Shown here: piece after piece, positions 1 to 12,809 of the stretch
How the letters are laid out: every line of letters begins with the position of its first letter
Numbering within the stretch: the stretch's first letter is position 1
NCBI GenBank assembly: GCA_037127315.1
Contig: JBBBDQ010000330.1
Coordinates: 4,155,501 to 4,219,500, forward strand
DNA length: 64,000 bases
Source of the DNA: Ascarosepion bandense
Lineage: Eukaryota; Mollusca; Cephalopoda; Sepiida; Sepiidae
Direction of reading: 5' to 3'
Notes under the pieces: model-generated
Seen by the model: the letters and a program-made list of their open reading frames with translations, nothing else
Database searches by the model: none
Told to the model about the DNA's origin: nothing
Translations under genes and position numbers: made by a program

Positions 1-213
1 ACCTAGAATTTATTAGAAAATCTTAAATTCTCAGTCCATTCTGGTATTTAAAAATGTTAAGAAGCTAACAATAATGGCACAATAAAAATGAGGAGTGATT
101 GCATTAGAGGTAATAGTAGTTAGTATTAAAAAAAGTCTTATCACAGAATTTGACATATTCAGAAAGGTAAGAACTTCTTTCTTTTATCTTTTTTGTTTTT
201 ATCCTTTTTGTGT

Positions 214-510
214 GTGGTGGTTCAGTGGATATCGACTTGGAACGAGAAATCGGAGTCGAGTTCAAATTCCAGTTGAATTCATTGCATTCACTTACGCGCA
301 AGTACCCTTGGGAAAGGTATTAATCCGCCCATTCCTTCCAGTTATGGATTAAATAACAGGACAGATTGGGTTCTATAGCCTTGGCAGGCAACCAGTCTAC
401 CACAGAAAGCAATGGCAACCTACTGCGGGATAATCTTCTGCCCAGTCAGTCATGTCTCTTTTGAGACATCGCCCAAGCGTGTATCATGTATGGCACTTAA
501 CTGACTGACT
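214..510 (+). repeat. tRNA-derived SINE, copy 1 (Ceph-type body)
   Basis: The left end is tRNA-like: an A-box-like stretch (TTCAGTGGATATCG) is followed about 35 nt later by a B-box-like stretch (GAGTTCAAATTCC). A long body follows and ends in CACTTAACTGACTGA. The same element recurs at 42643-42942 (plus) and 41697-42005 (minus) with high similarity along its whole length. The body (TTCATTGCATTCACTTAC onward) is also shared with the 5S-headed SINEs at 22804 and 24326. This fits the central 'Ceph' domain known from cephalopod SINEs, an assignment I infer from memory. Any open frame across it is incidental. Confidence 0.8.
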
Positions 511-579
511 CCAAGCAAAGCAACAAAACTACTAACACACAGGATGTTACTGAGTGTGAAAGAATATAAGAAAATCCTT

Positions 580-905
580 AACAAGTGAGACCAATAAAAT
601 GAAAAGAATTTAAAAGAACAGATGATAATGATTGACATTGCATTTAAATTTTTGAAGATCAAAGTTGACTGGAATAAAAAAAACTGGAAGATTTCCAAAA
701 GTGAGAAGTGCAATAAAAGAAATTGTTGGCATCGAACTTGTGGTTACATTGAGTCATTTTGACTGTAAAAAGAGATTTTGCCACCAATCTAGTAAAGCAT
801 TTATTCATAGTCTAGATACCATAGAAGAGTGTGACAGTTATTTTGAAAGTACAAAAATGTGGTGCAAGGCCAGGGGTGTAAGATCTTCAATCTGTCTTGT
901 TTTAA
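580..905 (-). mobile_element. LINE 3'-region fragment (Jockey/CR1-like)
   Basis: Read on the minus strand this is a decayed version of the last part of the LINE reverse-transcriptase ORF at 20103-21623. It covers the segment around residues CNRNFYTNSFF and the terminal SLNVRSIDT region, with frameshifts and indels. It keeps the diagnostic block that reads ATTGACATTGCATTTAAA on the plus strand. It is an old 5'-truncated insertion. Confidence 0.65.
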
Positions 906-1261
906 ATTTAGCTAGCCAAAATTACTGACCCAAGCATACTACAGTACTCTAGAGGGACCAATTTTTCGTTTCAAATTTTCCTTAATTCAATTTCAGGTTT
1001 TAGGGAATTCTATTTTCAGTATAGAAGTTTATTTTTCCTGTTTTCAGTATAGATTTTTGTTTATGCTTCATTATAATACTTAGTGAGTAACGGTAACAAA
1101 ATATAAATGTTATTAAAACAAGAAAATAAAAGGAAAATGAAAAATTTTACTACCTGGGATATCTACCCATTCTATAAGATGCTCAAACTTGATAGGGTTT
1201 CTTACCTCATACTTAAGCCTTTAATCTAACTTGATGAGTTTCTGGAACAACTGTTGCAAAG

Positions 1262-1500
1262 AATTTTTTTTTTTTTTTTTATAATCATATTGCCCCAAGC
1301 AAAGTATTTTACTGCCATTGTTTTTCAGGGAGTTACATCGGAGGAAAGTTCTGAGAGTGACAGGCTAAAGTGGGTGCCAGGAAGTGGATAAGAGTAGAGT
1401 GAGAATACTGATGAGTGAACGGAGAAAGGAGCACGAGAGAGGATGCAAATTAGTGAGATAGGAGATGACTATTGACTTTACATTTAAATTCTGTTGCTGA
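1262..1500 (-). mobile_element. LINE 3' end with poly(A), 5'-truncated
   Basis: On the plus strand a run of about 20 T (the minus-strand poly(A) tail) is followed by the family 3' signature CCCCAAGCAAAG. Then come the degenerate untranslated region and the TTGACTTTACATTTAAA block that also begins the 3' coding end of the LINE at 19.9 kb. It is a short, dead-on-arrival copy. Confidence 0.7.
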
Positions 1501-2523
1501 ATTCTAAGAATGTTACAATCCTAAATAAGAATTTAGTGAAAGTGGCAAAACCTTCAGAAAAGTAACTCCACAAAGTCATCGAGACAAAAAGCAACATTAT
1601 CGTTTGGTCACTTTATTGAAATTATTAAATAACATTTTTGAAAAAGTCTAATTTGTAAAGACAACTTCCACTTCTGTCACCGTGTGACATAATAAAACTA
1701 AGACAACATGAATCTAACTGTGGGTTAAATAGGTGGCAGCCATTCTGAGAGAAAAAAAAACTGACCATGAAGACAACAGAAAACAACTACATTATCTTTT
1801 CTAATTTCTGTTGAGCCATCATCACCTACATCCTGAAAAATTGCACCTAAGTGGTTTCAAATTGAAAGAATATTTAATAGTTACACTTTCTAGTTTCAAT
1901 TAGCTTCTAAGTGGTTAAATATTAATTTAGATCTGAAAATGCATAATCCATTTTCCATTGCTCAGTCTATTGTAGAAGCTTTACTGTTGAATTTACATTT
2001 CAAAAAGAACTTTTCAATTATTATGAATTAAGACAATATAGAGAAAATTAGTTTCAATTTTTTCAGTCATAAATGATTATAGTTGTTTTTATCTCTCTTT
2101 AAGGTAAAAAGCTTCTATTAGCAAATTGGAAAATTTGTTAACCACAGTCTATGAATTCAGTAGAATTCTTGTTCATGCAGAATGCATAATTTTTATTTAA
2201 AATAAAATTTTAAATTTTGATAAACTGAATTTTGATCAGGCAGAACTTTTTACAAATTAATGAAAACTGTAACTATTTGTTGTAGGCTTAGACATTGCCA
2301 GTATTTATTTGGGTCTCTAGTCTCAATTGGCATACATGGAAATAATAAAGTCAATACAGCAGCAAAGAAGCCTTAAAGAAATGGAAATTACAAATATGAA
2401 ATTTCCTACATTGACTTAAAGGGAAAGCCATTTATAGACAAATAGATTAAAAATAAGTGGCAAATAACTGAACTCTGGATATATAAGAAAAGAAGACCTG
2501 GTTATGACCAGCTTCTGTATAAG

Positions 2524-2560
<37 letters not shown>

Positions 2561-2749
2561 CCTACTCATATATACTAAATAATGAAGAACGACCAATGTG
2601 TACAGTTTGTCTCAAGCCATACACTGTATGGTATATCTTGATATAATCTGACCTGGACCTCACCAAACTCGGATATTATCAAGTAAATATTAGAACCTTG
2701 AATAAATTCTTGCTTTTTTTTTTCTTTTTTTTTTTTTTTTTTTTTTCAA
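1501..2749. other. AT-rich stretch with (TA)n
   Basis: No gene or classifiable element was recognised. It contains a pure (TA)n microsatellite at about 2527-2560 and a long T-rich tract at about 2715-2746 next to the mariner relic. Confidence 0.6.
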
Positions 2750-3490
2750 CAGATGGCATTCCCAAAACTGAGTCTGTATGGTTTCAGATGGTAACACATC
2801 TACAAGTACTATATGCAAACTTGAAATTCAGTGTATGTCATTTCGCTGAAGTGTAAACAACTTTGTATATCAGTGTTAAACATGTCGGATATCATACCAA
2901 AGACAATGTATTTGCAGGGAATTTTACTGCACTATGAAGTAGTCAAAAGTCCAACATTCAGTGACAAAGCCAAATATTCATGGTTCAAAGCTTCTGCTCT
3001 GCATTTGGTGGGATCTACTGAATGTAGTTTATTATGAGCTGCTCAAACCGGCTGAAACCATTATAGGAGATTACTGTCAACTACAATTAATGCGTTTGAG
3101 CCAAGCATTGAAGAAAAAATGGAGGCTATACAAGCAGAGACAATTTTGCAACATGACAGCACTAGACTGCATGTTGCAAAACAGGTGTAAAACTACATGG
3201 GAATGCTTAAATAGGAAGTCCTACCCCTCCTGCTGTATTCACCAGACATTGCTCCATCTGATTATCATGTGTTCTAATCAATGGCACATGGCCTGGCTGA
3301 GCAACACTTTCATTCTTGTGAAGATGCCAAAAAATGGGTTAACTTGTGGTTAGTCTCAAAAGATGTTGTTTTTTCAATGTGGAAGTCAAATGCTGCCAGA
3401 AAGAAGGGAAAAAGTATTGGCTAGCAATGGACAATACTTTCAGTAACATGTTTCTTACAAATTTTTGTAAATAAAACATTTTTTTTCATG
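2750..3490 (+). mobile_element. mariner transposon relic (transposase C-terminal half)
   Basis: A decayed mariner-family transposase is readable across several frames. One frame gives KPNIHGSK, LCIWWD and YYELLKPAETIIGD, matching the mariner catalytic core. Another gives QHD-like residues near 3147 and SPDIAPSDYH near 3238, the second and third acidic positions of the D,D34D triad. The end reads RREKVLASNGQYFQ, the usual mariner C-terminus. Stops and frameshifts make it inactive. Terminal inverted repeats were not confidently found. Confidence 0.85.
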
Positions 3491-5749
3491 AAAAATTAGC
3501 AAGAACTTATTTAAGGCCATAATATTTTAAAGGAATTATTCAATAAAATTCAGTTAAACACAATATTCAAATTCTTATGTAATGTTAATTTATAAAACAA
3601 ACTATAAATCTAAATATTTACCTATCTGTACATTTTTGTGTGTACATAAATGCATAAAAAAATCAATTTTCAAAAAAGTTGTAAACCTTTGTGCCATGAT
3701 ATAGTAACCTGGTATTAAAAACAAAAAAACCCAACCCAGTATTTATCAATAATAGCATGTAATTTTATTGAAGGACAATGTACTTTTATGAATTGCACAT
3801 TAATTAAATAGGTCATAAAATTGTCTGACAGACAAAAGATACTTTATATTTGGATTTACAAAAGGGTGTTGAAAAGTTCTGAATTAAGTTCACTTTCCAA
3901 AATCTGACCAAATAACCAAACATTGGAATTTTGTGACAGGTTATTCTTGGTTAGGCCAAGAACCTTTCAGCAATCCCTCATAGTTTATAGTCTGTTAAAT
4001 TTACTGTCATGACTTCATACTTTGAAATTCATTATTTATTTATATATAATCTTCAATTTGTGGAATATTTACTGAATTATATTTTTCTATTATAAACTTA
4101 AAGATTTTCAAGCTATTAAGCAAATTACCTATCTGATTCTATTAATCTTTGTTAAAATCATTTTACAGTCTAGTGCTTTACACACTTCATGAAATTGATT
4201 ATGATTATTAGTTTAATCAGATTAACACTTGCAATTGAATGTCAGACCTTGACATTCAGTTCTTGACTTAACCACTTAAACCAACTTGGCAAATGCACAA
4301 TATTGTTACAAAAAAATAAAGGCGAGAGAAATCTAACTTATGTAAAATATATTATGAAATGAAGTACTGGTGCACTGTTTTTACTGTAAACTTATTTTCA
4401 TCAAGCAAATGAATTTGCACATAGATAACCTATGACATTAAATTAGTGTAAACAATGCCCTTTGGGTTATTACATTTAAAATCACATTTTAGAAGTCCAT
4501 AATTCTAATAGAATCAGCTAAGAGAGAGTATTTTTTGCCTCTCTCTAAATGTAAGTCTTTTAATGTGCCTTTATAAATAGATATGTGTATATAAGTGTTA
4601 ACCTGTTCAGTCTGTTTTTTTGTGTATAGATTGAAGAATATATAGACAGGTATTATGTATCTTTACATTATTTTCTTGCAAGTTCAAAATAAGTTTCCAA
4701 TTGATTAGCTTTGTTCATTCACTTCAATCAGGTGTTCTCAGGCTAGACTGGACATGTGATTGCTAACCATGTTTTCTCTCTGCTATCTGATTACATTATG
4801 GCCTGTAGACTGGCCACTTGTCTTGTCTAATTAAAGCAACACACTGACTTGCCAAGCTATAAACATAATTATCTTTGATTATCCCTGGTCTTCTAGTTGT
4901 CCTCTTTTTAGCTTAATAATCTCATAGAGATGTTGCAAAAATAGATTTTCTTATTTGAAAATTTTAAACAGGAAAACCAAGTATAACTTTATCACTTTTT
5001 ATTTTTTAAATGATTTGCTTAACGTATAAACTCCTTATAGGTCATTTAATGCTAAAATTTAATTTTCTTGAGAGCTTTCAAGTAAGAAAAATGTTATTCT
5101 ACTTTCACACTTGAATACATGGTATATGATACTCAGCTTTTGTGCATATGTTTGCATGAACATAATTATTAGAGGTAGGGATATGTGCGTTTTATGTAGT
5201 AGTATTGTTGAAGTTATATTTTAGAATACAAAATTTCTTTGAGAAATTGTAGGATGTAATAACATCTGGGTTATTTAATGTTGAAATATAAATATTTTGA
5301 ACACAATTTTATGACTTCTGCTAAATGTTTTGAACAATTGTATGCCTTCAACTGCAGATAAAATGTATTGTTTGTAATTCTACTATAGTTATTGTTGGTA
5401 ATTTTTTTAATATAAAAATGCATTTTTGTTTTTGTTTGGAATGTTCACCATTTGCCTAAAGCTGGGACCTTAACAGGTATTACAACCCTGGTTAGTGTGA
5501 ACCTAAGAACAGCAATTAAGAGGTGGTTTGAATCTTCTCAAAACTTTCAATCTCCTGATCACAGGCTTTGTTGCCAGATGTAGTTTATCATCATACCTAG
5601 GATTGATTTATTTTTTTTAAATATCAGTTTTTTGATATAAGAGAATAAAATAGTAATTGAGATTTAGTACGATATAATTTACATAATTATTGAGGTGTTA
5701 TAGAAACTGATTTGCATGGAAAAAGATACAAATTCAGAATTTTAAGATG
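3491..5749. other. uncharacterised AT-rich DNA
   Basis: No coding exon, RNA gene or recognisable transposon was seen on either strand. It is probably upstream intron or old repeat sequence of the nuclear receptor gene. Confidence 0.5.
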
Positions 5750-6560
5750 ACTTTTTTTTTTTTTTTTTTTTTGTAATGTTGCTGACTTTATAACAAAGTG
5801 AATATGCAGATGAATAATTTTTTTTTTTATTAATATTCACCCAATACTCTGTGATGGTTGTTGACATATCAGCAGTAGACTTGGTGAAGCAGAAACTATA
5901 CTGTTTATCAGAGAAGAGGCGATGGTCTGTGAGATGTTGAGCCACTTCAGCATTAATAATAGCCTTGAACACTTTGCCAAAATTTGGTAGGAGGCTGATA
6001 GGGTGATAATTACTGAGGGTTCTTCTGTGTTCTAAAACAGGAACCACAGAGGAGGACTTCCATCAGGCAGGGAAACAAGAAGCAGAGAGGCAGTAGTTGT
6101 AGAGTTTGGAGAGTTCAGGGGGCACATTTCTTCAGGAAAATGATTTGGATTCTGTCACCTCCGCTCACCTTATGGGAACAGGCTTTGAAATTGTTAATGA
6201 CCAACAAGGAGGTAATGTGAACATTACTCATTTGAGCTTCAGTTCTAGGTGGGAAATCGGATGCGGATACCCCAGACAAATCGTATGTTGGGTTGGTGGA
6301 GAATCTGCGAGCAAAGCATTCAGCTTTGTATGCTGAAGATGTGAGGACCTCAAATTCACTGATTAACATGGGAATTGAGAGCTTGCTGTTACTTAACACA
6401 TTTTTACAGAACTGCCAGTAGTCTTTGGAGTTGAACTTGCAGGATGTTATACACTGCTTCATTCTTTCGGCAAACAACAGCTTAGCATCATTTAGGATCC
6501 CCTTGCAATCATTACAAGCAGAGGCAAATAGGTGCCTATTATAGTCCGACATGTGGCTCT
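5750..6560 (-). mobile_element. LINE fragment (Jockey/CR1-like), internally deleted
   Basis: The minus strand carries two frames homologous to the LINE at 19.9-22.8 kb. The first (6552-6115) has SDYNRHLFASACNDCK and EFEVLTSS, the linker region before the RT. The second (6047 to about 5830) has NYHPISLLPNFGKVFKAII and FTKSTADM, RT motifs 1-2. The sequence stops abruptly at T-rich tracts (5819-5828 and 5752-5772) without motif A or YADD, so the 3' two thirds of the RT are missing. Confidence 0.85.
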
Positions 6561-7653
6561 GCTGGTTCAGTCAAGTATACAAATATCTATACTATTAATG
6601 TTTCTTTTAGTTATACTCAATGCTTATTTTATCGAATGATAATCTACAAGCAGTACTATTGAGAGTTGGCTAATGTTACGATTTATTGGATTAATTAGAA
6701 GTCAACTACAAAAAATAATGCCTGGCACCAGTTTACCTACACAATCCCATTTAGTGTCAGAATCTAAACTAATATTTTTCATAACAAACAGTATAAATCT
6801 ATATGCAGTCTTTATTTATAAATAAAAACTCACCTCCCTTTAAGCTGGGATATTTATATCGGTGAAGAAACTATTAGGCCAAACCAAGAAAGATTATTTA
6901 AAACAGACCCACACTAGAAGCATGAATACTGAAATTTTTCATTGTAAATATATATTAATAGGCATACATATTATTTCTCACCAGATGTACAACTTGGAGT
7001 TTCATGAACAATACTATCTTCAGGTGCTAATTAGAGGTTTAGATTTAGATTTTAATAAAAAATATTTTTTTCAGATATTTTATTAAATTTTAAATGCTAC
7101 TAGTGAGAAGTATATATATTTATTAGGATATATATTTAATAAATTTGTTATGTTACATCAAGCACTATTTAACACTAGCACTCTGTCGTGTATACACACG
7201 AATAAAATTGTTCAAGCGTCTACATGCCATTCAAACTTCATGCAATAACCAGGCATAACAATTATGCCAATTTATATCATGCCCATACCATTAATTCCTT
7301 GGATTTATATACATGGTTACATCAGATGTGTGCATTTTTTTTTTCTTTTTCATGTTATATTCATATTATTTTAATTTTAAAAAAAATGTTAAAATTCATA
7401 AAATTGTTATTTGGGGCAAAAATCTTGTATCAAAAATTATTATTCAAGTATTGTTATTGATAAAATCTTGATCTTGGAATCAAGAAAATTTTAGTTAATT
7501 TTGTTAATACTTTAATATTTGTTACTTACAAATGTTCCCTTCTTTGTTTTAAGGGAAAAAAGTTCTTAGCATTTAAATGTCTTAGATTTTCAAAACACAA
7601 AGCTTCTTTGAAATATATATTAGTTTCATTTTATCTCACCTATTCCTTTGCAG
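6561..7653. other. uncharacterised AT-rich intron sequence
   Basis: Nothing recognisable except the polypyrimidine tract and CAG acceptor (7651-7653) of the following receptor exon. The 7224-7460 frame is low-complexity and unsupported. Confidence 0.55.
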
Positions 7654-7827
7654 CTGTTAGAGAAGATCGCACACCTGGAGGCAAACACAGGCACAAAAGG
7701 CGAAGAGTTGAGGAATTCAACATTAGTTCCGATGGGACAATTCCATGTGGACCAGGTGCTCAAACGACAGATAGTTTGCTGGAGGGGCTTGTGAGTGCAG
7801 CACCAGACAGGATCCCAAAAGCAGAAG
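7654..7827 (+). CDS. nuclear hormone receptor, exon a (DBD extension and hinge)
   Basis: First receptor exon in the window. It is preceded by CAG at 7651-7653 and followed by GT at 7828. It enters at codon position 2 and leaves after one base of a codon. The peptide begins AVREDRTPGGKHRHKRRR, the T/A-box and basic extension that follows the second zinc finger of a nuclear receptor. A Ser/Gly-rich hinge and LLEGLVSAAPDRIPKAE, the start of the ligand-binding domain, follow. The basic extension resembles ERR (GGRQKYKRR) and also NR6 receptors (REDR-PGG). The zinc-finger exons are not in the window. The receptor acts in the nucleus as a ligand-regulated or constitutive transcription factor. Subfamily is provisional: NR3-like is favoured. 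Confidence 0.85.
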
Positions 7828-9167
7828 GTTAAGTTCTTTTCAGGTGTTAACAATACAAACCCTAAACCCATATGCCTTTATGCTAGGTTGATCTCTGTAA
7901 AGGTTGACAATGGGTGTAAGAACTTTTTTAGGTTTCACTGCTTCGGTGGTAAGTGGGAGAGAGTGGTTTGATATGTCGTTTATAATGGGCAACATTAAAA
8001 CAATCTTCTCCTAAGTTTGTTTAGCAAATCTAATATTGTGATATTTTGCTATCCTGTGCAGCAAAATCACTGGTTGACTTCCTTGCTCAGGAGAAACTTT
8101 TTCTTCTAATATGTCATTCAGAGAAGTCAACACATAGCATTGCTGAGTAACAGCTTGTCCAAGTTCCATCAATTGATTAATACACAATTCCTTCTGAACC
8201 CCACCAGATACAGAAACCAATCCCAGTAGAATATATTTAGGTTGTGATGTTGAGGGCTGTCTTGGATCTAGACAGGATTTTCTTTGTAGTGGAATTTTGT
8301 CCTGTATTCACTTTTCATTATAAGTCCCTGTCTTGTCTAAAAATGTCTTTATTTTGTTTTTTGTTTTCTGCCAAGCCAGAAAAGAAAGATAAATGTTAAA
8401 AGTTGGTTGATGTTTATTTCTTTCAGGTCACATGGAACTAATTTTCTTAGCTTCCAAATGTTTTTCCTAAAGCTTGGAAACTTTTCCGACAGTTGTATGA
8501 TTTCACTAAGAACTGAGTGAACTTCAGTGACAATTAAAATTTCCTGAAGATTGCACTAAAGATGGTGCTGGGAACTTTTGCATTGATAAGGAAACTCAAC
8601 AAGCATAACTTGATCTAGCTGACAATCTGATCTTTGACCTATAAGATATTGGTTAAGTTTTAAAGCCTTATTTTGTTGGTGAGTGTGGGGAATAGTCTTT
8701 GATATTGAGAAACGTTTTTAAGAGGTTATTTTAATTTCATAACTAATGTATAATAATAATAATAATAATAATGAAACAACATTCACGAGCAAAGAAGTTG
8801 TATTTTTTTTTTCCAAATAAGGGTTTTAACTTTAAAACATGATTCTAAATTATTTCTTTAATTTATGAAAGTTTTATTTTTCTGCAGATGTTAGTCTGAT
8901 TGTTTTTTTTTTTGTCCAAGAATAAAATCATTTTTAATATTTAGCTTAAAAAAAAACAAAAAAACTTGTACATTATTTTTTTCGGTAGGGGTAATTATAT
9001 TTTCTCTTTTCATATTAAATGTAATAAATTGGTCAGACATTTACTTGGTTCTTTATTGGCAATCTTTTATTATCTCTTAATTGGAGACAGTTATGGATGA
9101 TGTACAATTGTAAATACTAAATGTTTGATTTTTTTTTTTTTTAAGTGAAGAAAAAACTGTTGGTACT
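7828..9167. other. receptor intron 1, left part
   Basis: Intronic. A short coding-like minus-strand stretch at about 8220-8011 has no recognisable family and could be a decayed transposon. An (AAT)n run lies near 8750-8772. No exon was seen. Confidence 0.5.
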
Positions 9168-9690
9168 TTGACATTAATATGGGTCATAATATCAAAATCA
9201 ATGTATAATGTTAACACTATTTACATTGTTCAGACTATTGTCCCCATCTTTACTGCCATGTTTATGACATTTTGGCTGTTGTACACTCCAGCCTTCTTCA
9301 GATATTATTCTCATTCCATGTGTGATGCCACTGGTAGCCATGTCATTATTTCCCATTCACTTAACTCTCTAAGTTATTTGTTCACCACTGCTGTAGTCTG
9401 GTATCAAACTCACAACTCTTTGGGTCAAGTTACTGAAACTAACCAACATCTATATCCACTTGGACCATGCATCCTTAACAGCAGTTAAATTTCTTGGACT
9501 TGTAAACCTAATGTCCCAGTAACCATTTTTTACTAGAGTTCATATTGCGATCTTTGATGCTAATGATTTTCTCTAGCACTCTATATTACCCATATTGTAT
9601 TCATTTCTATGCTTGGTTGACTTATTTTTGTAGCTTAGCATATGGATATTTTTGTAGCTTAGCATATGCGCTGATTCGTTAAGGTTAGAT
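9168..9690 (-). mobile_element. PLE family 2, copy 1: left inverted arm
   Basis: This is an arm of a Penelope-like element. It carries the recurring blocks ATTTACATTGTTCAGACT, TTTTGGCTGTTGTACACTCC and GCCTTCTTCAG, found again at 12810-13460 (opposite orientation), 33807, 52175 and 57099. Read on the minus strand, CTGAAGAAGG followed by a complementary block downstream is a decayed hammerhead-like core. It is separated from the element body by the mariner at 9692. Confidence 0.7.
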
Positions 9691-9691
9691 A

Positions 9692-10649
9692 TAAGGTTAG
9701 TGCAAAACTTTTTGCCAGTTTGTAAAAGGGGCATTTTAAATCATGGTAATTTATTTTATGCATATTGTTACTACTTAAACATATCACCATAATTAATTTA
9801 TAATTTTTTCTTTCAGATTATTAAAGCATCATTCATATTTTTCTGCAATATTCTCACCCATGTTCTTTCTATCTAAAGAACACATTAAGTATGCTCTACT
9901 CTGAGTTTCACAAAGGTTCCAATGGAAATGCAAAGTGTTTCTTGTTGCTAAACCTTGCTTTCACGACACCTTCAGAAACCATTTTTGGGTAGGCTTGTCA
10001 CAGGTGATGAGAAGTGGATTCTCTACCATAACGTTTAATGTTGGCGATGGTTGATAAATTGAGGAGAAAGACCAGTTCAGCAATCGAAAGCAGAACTCCA
10101 TCCCAAAAAGATCATGTTGAGTGTATGGTGGGGTATTGAAGGGATCATTCATGACAAACTTTTAGACAACAGTCAAACCATTACTGCTAGTCTCTGTGTT
10201 CTACTTCGTCATTTGAAAACTTGTTGGACATGAAAACGACCTTCTTTAGTCAACAGAAAGAGAGTCATCTCCCATCATGATAATGCTCATCCTCATACAG
10301 CACTATTGACCAAAGATCTCCTAGGGGAATTTGGTTGGGAAAACTTGCCCCATCCTGCATATTCTCCTGATGTAGCTCCCTCAGATTATCACTTATTTCA
10401 AGGATTACAAAACCATTTAGATGGCCTTAGGTTAACATTGTGAGAGGAGATTGAACATGAGTTAGATTCATATTTCACATCAAAGCCTAAAGGATTTTAC
10501 AAGTGAGATATTTATAAGCTCATTGACAGATAGAATCAAGTTATAGAAAGCAAAGATCGTTATTCTTATGAATAAAGATTTTCAAAACACACAGTTTTTC
10601 ATTTTCAAGATGAAATTTTAAATTGGCAAAAACTTTTGCACTGACCTGA
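9692..10649 (+). mobile_element. mariner transposon with TIRs, nested in a PLE
   Basis: A complete but dead mariner of about 958 bp. The left end begins TAAGGTTAGTGCAAAACTTT. The right end, reverse complemented, begins TCAGGTCAGTGCAAAAGTTT, so the two are matching terminal inverted repeats. TA dinucleotides flank both ends (9690-9691 and 10650-10651), the expected target duplication. Within it a broken transposase frame shows a TGDEKW-like site near 10000, HHDNAHPHTALL near 10275 and HPAYSPDVAPSDYHLFQ near 10355, the last two acidic positions of D,D34D. Several stops interrupt it. The N-terminal DNA-binding region is largely missing, hence the short length. Confidence 0.88.
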
Positions 10650-12800
10650 TAGTTTCCAGTGGTGTTCTCTATTATTTCAACTTCATCCCAGAGGAGGTGA
10701 TAATCCCTTTTCTCTCTCTCTCTCTATATGTGGTCAGCTATGCCTGATTTTTCTATCTTTTCTCATGTTATGGCCTTGCGATGTTCTTGTAGCCTTACCT
10801 TAAGGAGGTGGCCTGCTTCTCTTTTATATTTCTTATATATTTCTTTTCACAGCTAATAAAATTGCATACACACAATTAGTCATGTTCTCCCCAATTGGCA
10901 GTCTTACTCAAGAGAGGTACCTGCAAAGTGTAGATCTACTTCTAATAGTTGTCCTGATGTTATATGGACCACAAATCCTTTATATTTTCTCTGATAACCC
11001 CTTCACCTAGAGTAGACAGACTGAGGCTGTTTTCTGAGAGTTGTACCCTCATGCACTCTTCCTTCAACGTTTGTTGAAGCTGTTGTCATATACACTGGAT
11101 AATTGTTACATTGTAGGGTACTGCTTATCCTAACCATTTCCTGTTCGTATGTCTCTGTGTCACTGCTTATAACCTTTGCTCAATGTTGCAGACAGTAGAT
11201 GATCCCTTTTTTTACATTGTATGAGTGGTGGGAGTTGAAGTTGATCTATTGTCTGGTAAATGTTGGCTTGCAATATACAGATGTCTTGTACCCACTCTTT
11301 GTTTGAGATATTAGTACATCCAGGATTGCTAGTTTGTGTTTTTTTAATTGTATTGATGATCTTAAGTTCACATGGTCCAGTAATGTCTGAACCCCTTCCT
11401 GGTGTGGCTAGAGTATGGTGTCATCAGCGTGTTTCAATCACAGAGTTGGCTTTAAAGCTGTGGATTCTAATACCATCTCTTCGAAGTATTCCATGTATAC
11501 GTTAGCCAGTGATGGTGATAATGTCTGAACCCATTCCAAAGTGTGCAGAAAGTCAGCATCTCCATCAGGTTACCTTGTGGAATACTGATATGGTCTCATG
11601 GAGATGAATCCAAGGCCAGTCTGTCCCTGACTATCGATAGTGCCTCCACTGTGAGTACCTTGGTGAACAGACTGACCACATCCAGGCTCACCATCTGGTT
11701 GCATTAAATGGGAGCCTCTTTGATGAGTTCCATGAAATGGGTGGAGTTTCAAACATAGGAATGTCCCCATCATATCAGTGGGTCAATTATATCTACAAAG
11801 AAGTGATTCAGAGAGTGGCATGTCGAGCCTTGGTTGCTAATAATTGGCCTGAGCAGAATACTGTCTTTGTGAATCTTAGGTAGACCCTACATGTGAAGTA
11901 GCTTGCTGTAGCATTGAGACAACTGCCTGTACATCTTAGGCTGAAAGTGATCCTTGTTCTTGGTTAGGATCTGCAACTGTTGTCATTCTGTTTTCAATGT
12001 GGGGTCTTTCTTTACCTTGCTATAGCTACCACTTCTAATGAAGTCTTCCTGTCTCTTGGTGTATTCTGTTTTGTCCATCACTACAGTTGTATTGCCTTTG
12101 TCAGCTGGTAGTATGATGATGTTCTCATTCCTCTATACAGTCCTAATTGCCAGCCCCTTCCTCTTTTGTGATTTTTGGTTTGGGTGGCTTGGCTTTCTCC
12201 AATGTCTATTTCACTTGCCATCTTAGCTCATCCACCTGAGCCTGATAGATGTTTAAGGTTATTTCCTCAATACGAGGAATGATGTCTAAATATGATATCC
12301 GCCTGATGGTCATTGCAAAGTTGAGACCCTTGTTCAGCACTGACTCTTCAGAAACACTCAGCTGATATTGACTCATGTTGACAACTGCCTTGACAATGTG
12401 GGTGATGGACCTCATGTGTCATCTTCAGATCTTTTAATCTATTTAGTTTCTGTACTTGGTGGACCTTGACTGCATTGAATTCTTGCCTGAAGGATATTTC
12501 CAGTCTTCTCTATCAGTGATCCTGTTGAGGAAGATCTCAAGCCTCTGGGAGATATCAGACTGTAATTTTTGTTTCATTCATTAGTTGTACTGGATACATT
12601 CTTGGACCAGGGCATGTCCTGCAATTTCTGCAACCAGACAGGCTCTCCTTGAATTGATGGCAAGTCTCTGTGCCAAACCTGCAGGGATAAATTGTAATTC
12701 CCTGCAGCAGTGTAGGAATGTCATGTCGTTTAATATTTGTGCCAGCTTCAGGTAGGACTTTTCTATTAATCTCCATATTTTTTTGTGTATCAGGTCTGTA
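10650..12800 (-). mobile_element. PLE family 2, copy 1: decayed RT and GIY-YIG body
   Basis: The minus strand holds scattered frames of a Penelope-like polyprotein. SVLNKGLNFAMTIRRIS and DIIPRIEEI near 12350-12240 match the N-terminal region of PLE reverse transcriptases. Residues like LDVLI, VYCKPT and NFNSHHS near 11330-11260 match the conserved region after the RT. VRLQEHRKAIT near 10790 and SGIADHI near 10750 match the C-terminal GIY-YIG endonuclease module. Frameshifts and stops are frequent. The copy at 34.7-35.1 kb is homologous. PLEs are retroelements that couple an RT to a GIY-YIG nuclease for target-primed insertion. Confidence 0.8.
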
Positions 12801-12809
12801 CCAATCCTT

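Noticed and set aside
214..290. tRNA gene
   Set aside because: Same head recurs with a common SINE body at two other sites, so it is SINE-derived.
8011..8220. Minus-strand 69-codon frame in receptor intron 1
   Set aside because: Somewhat protein-like but no recognisable family and no splice context; left as unclassified debris.
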